In this document: one piece after another, positions 44,685 to 51,531 of the stretch
Layout of the letters: each line of letters starts with the position of its first letter
Numbering within the stretch: position 1 is the first letter of the stretch
Source: Ilumatobacter fluminis
Lineage (GTDB): Bacteria > Actinomycetota > Acidimicrobiia > Acidimicrobiales > Ilumatobacteraceae
Direction: 5' to 3'
NCBI RefSeq assembly: GCF_004364865.1
Contig: NZ_SOAU01000001.1
Location: 4,496,001 to 4,560,000 of the forward strand
Length of the DNA stretch: 64,000 nt
Notes under the pieces: generated by a model
The model's input: the letters and a program-made list of their open reading frames with translations, nothing else
Database searches by the model: none
Told to the model about the DNA's origin: nothing
Made by a program: the position numbers and the translations under genes

Positions 44685-45884
44685 TTACGCCGGGGTTGGT
44701 TCTTCGGTCGGCTCTTCGGTCGACTCTTCTTCTTGGGCGCCCATGTTTTGGCCGCTGCCGCTGGTGGCGACCTGGCCGCTGGCGGCTGTTGCGGCGGCTT
44801 GGGCTTGGCTGCGGAGGGTGGAGACCTGGGCTTGGATCTCGCTGGGGTAGGCAGAGATGCTCTGCGCTGTTTCCATGGTCACCAGGCCGGAGGTCACGAG
44901 GCGGGCGAGGTCCATCTCGATCGTCTGCATGCCGTCGGGGCCGCCGGTGGCGACCACGTTGCGGAGCTGGCGCGACTTGCCCTCACGGATCAGGTTCTTG
45001 ACGGCCTCGTTGCCCATCAGCACCTCGAACGCTGCGACACGACCACCGCTGACGGCGGGGAGCAGACGCTGGGAGACGACGCCCTGGAGGGCGCCGGCCA
45101 GCATGGTCTGGATCTGGTCGCGCTTCTCGGCCGGGAACACGTCGACCATGCGGTCGAGGGCCTGGCTGGCGTCGTTCGTGTGCAAGGTGGCGAACACGAG
45201 GTGGCCGGTCTCGGCAAGGGAGAGCGCAATCTGGATCGACTCGAGGTCGCGCATTTCGCCCAGGAGAATGACGTCGGGGTCTTCACGAAGGGCAGAACGC
45301 AGACCCTGCTCGAACGAGCGGGCGTCGGTGCCGACCTCGCGCTGGTTCACCATTGCGGTCTTGTGGTTGTGGAGGTACTCGATCGGGTCTTCGATCGTGA
45401 GGATGTGGACCGGCTTCGTCTCGTTGATCCGGTCGACCATCGCCGCCAGCGTGGTCGACTTGCCGGAACCGGTGGGGCCCACCGACAGCACGATGCCGTA
45501 CGGCTTGTTGAGGAGGGTGGTGACCGCTCGCGGAGCGCCGAGCTCTTCGAGGGAACGGACGCGGAACGGGATGACGCGCAGTGCGAGCGCCAGCGTGTTT
45601 CGCTGGTTGTAGGCGTTGGCACGGAAACGGCCGAGGCCCGGGATACCGAACGAGAAGTCGACCTGGTAGTTCTCCTCGAGCTCCTTGACCTGCTCGTCGT
45701 TCAGGAGCGACATGACCATCCGCTCGGTGTCGTCGGGCTCGAGCACCTTCACGTTTTCGAACGAGACGAGGGTGCCGTCACGACGTGCCGTGGGGGCGCG
45801 CCCGACCGTGATGTGGAGGTCGGACGAACCCGAGTTGACCGTTGCCTGGAGCAACGTGACGAGTGTCGGATCTGGATCGAACAT
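44685..45884 (-). CDS. pilT: Type IV pilus retraction ATPase
   Basis: 399 residues from the ATG at 45884, with GGAAGGGAA upstream; the open frame continues over the divergent pilD start, but that extension is not family-like. Walker A GPTGSGKSTT, Asp box ILTIEDPIEYLH, Walker B VILLGEMRDLESIQIAL and His box TGHLVFATLHTNDASQALDR, then VSQRLLPAVSGGRVAAFEVL and the AIRNLIREGK-like VKNLIREGKSRQL. It has a Glu/Thr-rich tail (EEESTEEPTEEPTPA) absent from typical PilT. It drives pilus retraction. Confidence 0.96.
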   Translation of the reverse strand: MFDPDPTLVTLLQATVNSGSSDLHITVGRAPTARRDGTLVSFENVKVLEPDDTERMVMSLLNDEQVKELEENYQVDFSFGIPGLGRFRANAYNQRNTLALALRVIPFRVRSLEELGAPRAVTTLLNKPYGIVLSVGPTGSGKSTTLAAMVDRINETKPVHILTIEDPIEYLHNHKTAMVNQREVGTDARSFEQGLRSALREDPDVILLGEMRDLESIQIALSLAETGHLVFATLHTNDASQALDRMVDVFPAEKRDQIQTMLAGALQGVVSQRLLPAVSGGRVAAFEVLMGNEAVKNLIREGKSRQLRNVVATGGPDGMQTIEMDLARLVTSGLVTMETAQSISAYPSEIQAQVSTLRSQAQAAATAASGQVATSGSGQNMGAQEEESTEEPTEEPTPA

Positions 45885-45916
45885 CAGTGTTCCCTTCCGC
45901 GGCGGCCCTCGGGGCC

Positions 45917-45922
45917 TAGCGT
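45917..45922 (+). promoter_or_regulatory. Candidate -10 box (TAGCGT) for prepilin peptidase
   Basis: TAGCGT ends 9 bp before the ATG at 45932 and no Shine-Dalgarno sequence is present, the same layout as at 21314. Confidence 0.35.
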
Positions 45923-45931
45923 GCTGATGAC

Positions 45932-46708
45932 ATGGACACGACACTGGTGATACTCGCCTGCATCGTGATGGGGTTGTTGGTCGGCTCGTTCTTGACGGTG
46001 GTGGTCGATCGCGTCCCGCGCGGCGGTTCGGTGGTGGCACCGCCGAGCGCGTGCGGCGCGTGTGGTCACCGACTCACGGCACCCGACCTGGTGCCGATCG
46101 TCTCGTGGGTGGTCTTGCGTGGCAAGTGCCGGCACTGCGGGCACCCGATCGGCTGGGAGCCGATCATCATCGAGGTGGCGACGGCCACGATCTTCACCCT
46201 CTTCGGGCTGGAGTTCGGCGCCGACGCAGTGCTGCCCGCGTTCTGGATCTTGGGTGCCGCGCTGGTGGCGCTGGTGTGGATCGACCTGCGCGAGTTCCGG
46301 CTGCCGCGGGAGATCACGTACACGGCGTTCGTGCTGGGGTTCATTGCGCTGACTGTCGCTGCGCTGGTGAACGACGAGCCGGAGCGGATCTGGAAGTCGT
46401 TGGTCGGTGCCGGGATCGCGCTGGCGATCATGGGGCTGATCTACCTGGGGAGCCGTGGGCAGATGGGCGACGGTGACGTTCGCCTGGCGCCGCTGCTGGG
46501 CTTGTACCTCGGGTACCTGAACCTGGGGACCGTGCCGATCGGGCTGTTCCTGGGGTTCTTGATCGGGGCCGTGGTGGGGGTCGTGGCGATGGCGGTCGGT
46601 TCGGCCGGCCGCAAGACCGCGCTGCCGTTCGGGCCGTTCCTGGCGTTGGGGACGGTGGTCGCGATCTTCATCGGGCCGGAGATCGTGGATCTGATCTGGC
46701 AGGCCTAG
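45932..46708 (+). CDS. pilD: Prepilin peptidase / methyltransferase
   Basis: 258 residues. N-terminal methyltransferase-type domain with two CxxC pairs (C41-x2-C44, C66-x2-C69) and VGSFLTVVVDRVPRG. Aspartyl protease site: the first aspartate in WIDLREFRLP (D118) and GDGD at 179-182. About eight hydrophobic segments. It cleaves and N-methylates the pilins at 38477 and 42607. It is divergent from pilT. Confidence 0.95.
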   Translation: MDTTLVILACIVMGLLVGSFLTVVVDRVPRGGSVVAPPSACGACGHRLTAPDLVPIVSWVVLRGKCRHCGHPIGWEPIIIEVATATIFTLFGLEFGADAVLPAFWILGAALVALVWIDLREFRLPREITYTAFVLGFIALTVAALVNDEPERIWKSLVGAGIALAIMGLIYLGSRGQMGDGDVRLAPLLGLYLGYLNLGTVPIGLFLGFLIGAVVGVVAMAVGSAGRKTALPFGPFLALGTVVAIFIGPEIVDLIWQA

Positions 46709-46730
46709 CGGCTTGGTTGCTTGCGGATCC

Positions 46731-46797
46731 CGGGTCAGGTGATCGCCGGTAACGCCTCGCCCAGGGGGCGAGTCGTCACCTTTGACACCTGACCCGA
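46731..46797. repeat. REP-like palindrome, subfamily 2
   Basis: CGGGTCAGGTGATCGCCGGT, AACGCCTCGCCC, AGGGGGCGAGTCGTCACC and TTTGACACCTGACCCG. A single complete element in the convergent gap between pilD and pilC, where it may also act as a two-way terminator. Confidence 0.9.
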
Positions 46798-46809
46798 TGC
46801 TGGTTGGCA

Positions 46810-48048
46810 TTACGCAACCTTGCGAACCACGGTGCTGACGGCGTCTTCTTGGACTCCGTTGAGGACGCCGTACATGGCGCTGACGAGGGCGATGGCGACG
46901 AAGCCGACGACGGCGCCGACGAAGATGATCATGATGGGCTCGAACATCGTGGTGAACACCTTGATGCGGTACTCGAGCTCACGGTTGAAGTACTCGGCGG
47001 CCACCTCGAGCTGGTCATCCAACGTACCGGTCTCCTCGCCGACCTTGAACATCTGGCGGGCGGCACCGGGGAACAACTCGGTCTCGATCAAGGGCTGGCT
47101 GAAACCCGAACCCTCCAGCATCTGCTGCCGGGCGATCTCGAGCTGTTCGCGGTACACCACGTTCGAAACGGCCTCGGTCGTGGTCTCCATGGCGGCGGGC
47201 ACGGCGACGCCGGCCTGCAACATGGTGGCGAGCACCGAACAGAAGCGTTCGAGGATCGAGTACTCGATGATGCCACCGATGATCGGGATCTTCAGCGAGA
47301 AGCGTTGCCAGAGTTCCTTGCCGGTCGGGTGCGACGTCAGGAACACGATCAGTCCGACGAAGAGCAGGAAGCCGATGAGCGTGATGTACCAGAGGTCGCC
47401 GAAGAAGCGGGCGAAGAACAACATGATCCGCGTCGGGAGTGGCAGCTCGGCGTCGAGCTCTTCGAACAGCGGCTTGAACTGCGGCAGCACGTAGCCGGCG
47501 AGCACCATGACGGTGAACAGGGCCATCACCATGACGACCATCGGGTAGGCGAGCGCTGAGACGACCTTGGAGCGGGTTTCCATCTCACGATTGATGTAGC
47601 TCGCCAACGAGTCGAGCGACTCGTCGAGGCGGCCGGTCAGTTCGGCGGCCTGCAGGATGCCGATGTAGTAGGCCGGGAACACCGTCGGGTGCTGTGCCGC
47701 CGCCGACGAGAACAAGCCGCCGTTGCGGAGGTCGTCGACCATCTCGGTGATGGCACGACGCAATGCCGTGTCGGTCGTCTCGTCGCCGATGGTCGTGAGC
47801 GCCTCGGTGATGGGGATGCCGGCCTTGATGAACACCGCCAGCTGGCGGGTGAAGTTCATCAGGTTCTTCTTCTTGACCTTTTCCTTCGTCAGCTCGAAGT
47901 CGAGCATGCCGCGCGACTCTTCGATGCGGATCGGGTAGAGGTTCTGCTCCACCAGGAGCTGGCGCGCGGTGCCGATCGTGTCGGCCTTCGTGGCACCCTC
48001 GATCTCGGCGCCGGTGGCGTCGATCGCTGAATAGGCGAACTTCGGCAT
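46810..48048 (-). CDS. pilC: Type IV pilus inner-membrane platform protein
   Basis: 412 residues. Two T2SSF domains: the first with LMNFTRQLAVFIKAGIPITEAL and FPAYYIGILQAAELTGRLDE, the second with ERFCSVLATMLQAGVAVPAAME and LFPGAARQMFKVGEETGTLD; three membrane segments (near residues 170, 220 and 380). The usual N-terminal FAYSAIDATG segment is present. GGAAGGAAA precedes the start. It is downstream of pilB by 27 bp. Confidence 0.96.
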   Translation of the reverse strand: MPKFAYSAIDATGAEIEGATKADTIGTARQLLVEQNLYPIRIEESRGMLDFELTKEKVKKKNLMNFTRQLAVFIKAGIPITEALTTIGDETTDTALRRAITEMVDDLRNGGLFSSAAAQHPTVFPAYYIGILQAAELTGRLDESLDSLASYINREMETRSKVVSALAYPMVVMVMALFTVMVLAGYVLPQFKPLFEELDAELPLPTRIMLFFARFFGDLWYITLIGFLLFVGLIVFLTSHPTGKELWQRFSLKIPIIGGIIEYSILERFCSVLATMLQAGVAVPAAMETTTEAVSNVVYREQLEIARQQMLEGSGFSQPLIETELFPGAARQMFKVGEETGTLDDQLEVAAEYFNRELEYRIKVFTTMFEPIMIIFVGAVVGFVAIALVSAMYGVLNGVQEDAVSTVVRKVA

Positions 48049-48075
48049 GTTGTGGTGTTTCCTTCCGCCCGGGTG

Positions 48076-49860
48076 CTACGAGGCGAACAGCGTCTTGACG
48101 ACTTCGGGGATGGTGGTGACGTCGTCTTCGACCAGCTGCATGGCTTCACGCAGCATCGTTCGCATTCCCTGTGCGACGGCCAGACGACGGAGTTCTTCGG
48201 TGGTGGCCCAACCGACGATGAGGCGGCGGAGCTCGGGCGTGACCTTCAGGAGTTCGTACACGCCGATGCGGCCGTGGTAGCCGGTGCCCGAGCAGTACGA
48301 GCAGCCGGCGCCGCGGAAGAAGTGGACCTTGTCGGAACCGCCCGAGTGCTGCCGGAACACGGCGATCTCGTCGGCGGTCGGCTCGTACTCTTCCTTGCAG
48401 TTGTCGCAGATGCGACGCACGAGACGCTGGGCGACGACGGCCACGACGGCCGACGCCACGAGGAACGCCTCGATGCCCATGTCGAGCAGTCGGTGCACGG
48501 CGGCGACCGAGTCGTTGCCGTGCAGTGAGGAGAGCACGAAGTGGCCCGTGAGCGCCGACTGCACGGCGATGCGGGCGGTGTCGGCGTCGCGGACCTCACC
48601 GACGAGGATGACGTCGGGGTCCTGTCGGAGGAGGGCCTTGAGGCCGGTGGCGAAGGTGAGACCGGCTCGTTCGTTGGTGCCCACCTGGTTGATGCCGGGG
48701 AACACGTACTCGACCGGGTCTTCGATCGTGGTCACGTTCTTGCCGCCCGAGTTGATCTCGAGCAGGGTCGCGTACAGCGTGGTCGTCTTGCCGGCGCCGG
48801 TGGGGCCCGCACAGATCACCATGCCGTACGGCTGGTGCACGATCTTGGAGAACGCGTTGTAGGTCTCGCGCGGCATGCCGAGCTCGTTGAGGCCCACCAT
48901 CGACTTGCTCTTGTCGAGCAGACGCATGACGACCTTCTCACCGAACACGGTGGCGACGGTCGAGACACGCACGTCGAGCGGGCGACCGTCGACCGTGGTC
49001 GAGAACTGGCCGTCCTGCGGGGCGCGCTTCTCGACGATGTTCATCGTCGACATGATCTTCAGGCGCGACACCAGCGGGTTGTGGGCCGAGTGCGGCAGGC
49101 GCACGGCCTCGACCAGCTGACCGTCGATGCGGTACCGGACGCGCACGTCTTTGTCGAGCGGTTCGATGTGGATGTCGGAGGCACGGTCGCGCAGGGCCTG
49201 GCCGACGATGCGCGAGACGAGCTGCACCACTGGCGCCTGGTCGTCGAGGCTGATCTCGTTGACGGCGTCGTCGGCGGCCTGGCTGGCGGCGTCGGCGTCT
49301 TGGAAGCTGGCGACGAGGCGGCCGATGTCGGCATCGGAGCGCCACATCTGCTCCATGTGCGACGTGATCGCCTTCGGGTCGGTGGCGAACCACTCGAACT
49401 TCTGCCCGGCCGCGGCTTCGGCGTCGGCACGACGCTTCGGTGCCGGGTCGGCGCTCCAGACGGTGAGCTTGCCGCCCTCCTCGGAGAAGGGCACGAAGAA
49501 GAACTTGCGGGCGACCTTCTCGTCGATCTTCTCGGCCAACTCCTTGTCGGGGTCGAGCCGGGCGTCGGCGACGGGCACGCCGCACGCGGCGCCGAGGGCC
49601 TGCGAGTACTCGGCACGGCCGACGCCGTACTTGGAGAGGATGATGTTGCCGAACTTCCAGAGGTCGCCCTCACCGTCGACCAGCGCCTCGGCCAGGCGTT
49701 CGCCGGCCAGGTTGCCGCCCTGCACCAGGGCTTGGCCGACCGCCGCGCACTCCTCGACCGACGGCCCCTGCGGGACCTCGCCGGCGCCACCCGAGGCGGG
49801 CGCGTCGGCAGCGGCCTCGGGTGCCTTCTTGTCTTCTTTCGACTTGCTGCGCAGCGCCAT
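48076..49860 (-). CDS. pilB: Type IV pilus extension ATPase
   Basis: 594 residues. A T2SSE_N-type domain (about residues 45-180) precedes the ATPase. Walker A GPTGAGKTTT, Asp box VTTIEDPVEYVFPGINQV, Walker B VILVGEVRDADTARIAV, His box TGHFVLSSLHGNDSVAAVHR, and the tetracysteine zinc motif C-D-N-C ... C-S-Y-C-S-G-T-G-Y. It powers pilus assembly. Its start overlaps the stop of the upstream coiled-coil gene (TGATG), so the two are translationally coupled. Confidence 0.97.
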   Translation of the reverse strand: MALRSKSKEDKKAPEAAADAPASGGAGEVPQGPSVEECAAVGQALVQGGNLAGERLAEALVDGEGDLWKFGNIILSKYGVGRAEYSQALGAACGVPVADARLDPDKELAEKIDEKVARKFFFVPFSEEGGKLTVWSADPAPKRRADAEAAAGQKFEWFATDPKAITSHMEQMWRSDADIGRLVASFQDADAASQAADDAVNEISLDDQAPVVQLVSRIVGQALRDRASDIHIEPLDKDVRVRYRIDGQLVEAVRLPHSAHNPLVSRLKIMSTMNIVEKRAPQDGQFSTTVDGRPLDVRVSTVATVFGEKVVMRLLDKSKSMVGLNELGMPRETYNAFSKIVHQPYGMVICAGPTGAGKTTTLYATLLEINSGGKNVTTIEDPVEYVFPGINQVGTNERAGLTFATGLKALLRQDPDVILVGEVRDADTARIAVQSALTGHFVLSSLHGNDSVAAVHRLLDMGIEAFLVASAVVAVVAQRLVRRICDNCKEEYEPTADEIAVFRQHSGGSDKVHFFRGAGCSYCSGTGYHGRIGVYELLKVTPELRRLIVGWATTEELRRLAVAQGMRTMLREAMQLVEDDVTTIPEVVKTLFAS

Positions 49861-51131
49861 CAGGAGTCCTCGTTGCTGTGATCAGTGGTGCGGTCGTCGC
49901 TCGCGACGATCGCCGAGAGGTCGGGCTCGTACGAGCTATCGGCACCTCCGGTGCCGTTCTCAACCGATTCGTATCCCCCACCCGACGCGGATGGGTCGTC
50001 GTCGTCGAACGAACCGGGCTTGGTGACCGTCGGATCGGGCCCGTCGGCCCGCAGGAACTGGGTCGGATCGATCTCGGCCAGGGCCCGCTCGATCTCCTCC
50101 AACCGGTCGAGCTGCACGGCGGTCGACACGTCCATCACCTGGTCTTGCAGGCTCGTCTCGACCTCGGTCATGCGAACGGCGAGCGAGTCGGTGCGCTCGT
50201 TGACGCCCTTCTCGAGCCGCTCCATCTCGATGCGGACCAGCATCGCCTCACCGGCAGCGGTCGACATCTTCTCCTTCAACTCATCGAGCGCGTCCTGGTC
50301 GATGCCCTCGACCTGTTCCTCGATGTGCTTGATCTGGCGCTCGTACTCGACGAAGCGATCGTCGACCGCGGCGATGCGGTCGTTCATGACGGCCAACGAC
50401 TCGTCGAGATTCGAACTCACGCGGCTCACGTGCAGGTCGATCTCGGCGATCTTCTGGCCCGACTCCTCCTGGATGCGGCTCTGGGCCGCGAGGAGCCGGT
50501 TGTTGAAACGGTCCTCGGCGTCGTTCAGGCGCTGGGTGACCGACTGGCCGACCTCGTTCTGGAATTTGCGCACCGCCGAGTCGTTCTCTTCGACGAGGCG
50601 GGTCAGGTCGTCGACCTTGGTGCTCATGTCGAGCTCGATCTTCTCGGCCAACTCGTCCTGACGAGCCTCCATCTGGGAAGTGGCGTCATTGAAGTAGGTG
50701 ACCATGCGGGCCGCCTGCTCGTCGAACTTGCGCAGGTTCGTGTCGAGCCCCTCGATACGGCGGGAGATCTCCTCGTTCTCCTCACGCAGATCGGACAGGA
50801 TCGGCCGCGCCTCCGCGGCGACCATGCCCTGCAGGCCGGCCGTCACCTCGTCGAGGCGGCGGGTCTGGCGCTGATCGGCGTCGGTGAGACGCGACTCGAA
50901 CTGGGTCTTGGCCGTCTCGACGCGCTGCTCGGCCCTCGCCTGCGACTGCTCGATGGCCTGGGCCAACTCGGCGATCTGCCCGGTGAACTCGGCACGGAGC
51001 TCCTCGCGTTCGCGGCGGCTCTCATCGCGCAGGCGATCGACCTCGGCCACGACAGCGGACGCGTGACGTTCGAGCTCGGCCTGCACAGCAGCCACGAGAC
51101 TCGTTCGAAACTCGTCGATCTCCGATGTCAT
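49860..51131 (-). CDS. Long coiled-coil protein co-transcribed with pilB
   Basis: 423 residues from the ATG at 51131; GGGAGGA lies about 10-12 bases upstream. Nearly all residues 5-360 are helical with heptads (ELERHASAVVAEVDRLRDES; QIAELAQAIEQSQARAEQRV), resembling apolipoprotein/ExbB-associated or chemotaxis-signal-like coiled coils. The last 60 residues are acidic and disordered (SFDDDDPSASGGG onward). There is no membrane segment. Coupling to pilB and divergence from the conservon suggest a scaffold linking the pilus motor to the signalling module; this is inference. Confidence 0.72.
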   Translation of the reverse strand: MTSEIDEFRTSLVAAVQAELERHASAVVAEVDRLRDESRREREELRAEFTGQIAELAQAIEQSQARAEQRVETAKTQFESRLTDADQRQTRRLDEVTAGLQGMVAAEARPILSDLREENEEISRRIEGLDTNLRKFDEQAARMVTYFNDATSQMEARQDELAEKIELDMSTKVDDLTRLVEENDSAVRKFQNEVGQSVTQRLNDAEDRFNNRLLAAQSRIQEESGQKIAEIDLHVSRVSSNLDESLAVMNDRIAAVDDRFVEYERQIKHIEEQVEGIDQDALDELKEKMSTAAGEAMLVRIEMERLEKGVNERTDSLAVRMTEVETSLQDQVMDVSTAVQLDRLEEIERALAEIDPTQFLRADGPDPTVTKPGSFDDDDPSASGGGYESVENGTGGADSSYEPDLSAIVASDDRTTDHSNEDS

Positions 51132-51531
51132 GTACTCACGATCCTCCCGCTGGACCGCCACGGGGATCGTGGCGGCGAACCCCATCGATCAGGTGGGAGC
51201 TGCGCTCGCGCCGGATCGATTGCTTCGGTGTCGGGGCACGCCTCCCGGCGAACCCGTTCGAGGTTCACGTCTGTTATCGGCCGCAGCTTCGGGAAGCTTG
51301 AGAAACCGCAGACGTTCCGTTGATCTCGAAGCGGGAGATCGCCGGGCCACTGCAGTTTCCGCCGGTCAGTGACGTTTCCCCATGCTCGCACTCTTGTGGG
51401 GTGAGTGTTCGCATTTTCTCAAGATAGTCGACCGACCCCCCGATAGGAGTGCGACGGCAACATACGAACACCGAGCGTCACCGCCCGGTCACGCCGTCGG
51501 ACGACCTAGCCACGGAGGACACCCCGACACC
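51132..51531. other. 400-bp divergent promoter region between pil operon and conservon
   Basis: No gene is visible. Toward the conservon, a relatively AT-rich stretch near 51405-51430 (ATTTTCTCAAGATAGTC) is a plausible -10 area. A GGAGG at about 51515-51519 lies rather far from the ATG at 51532. The pil-side promoter could not be placed. Confidence 0.4.
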
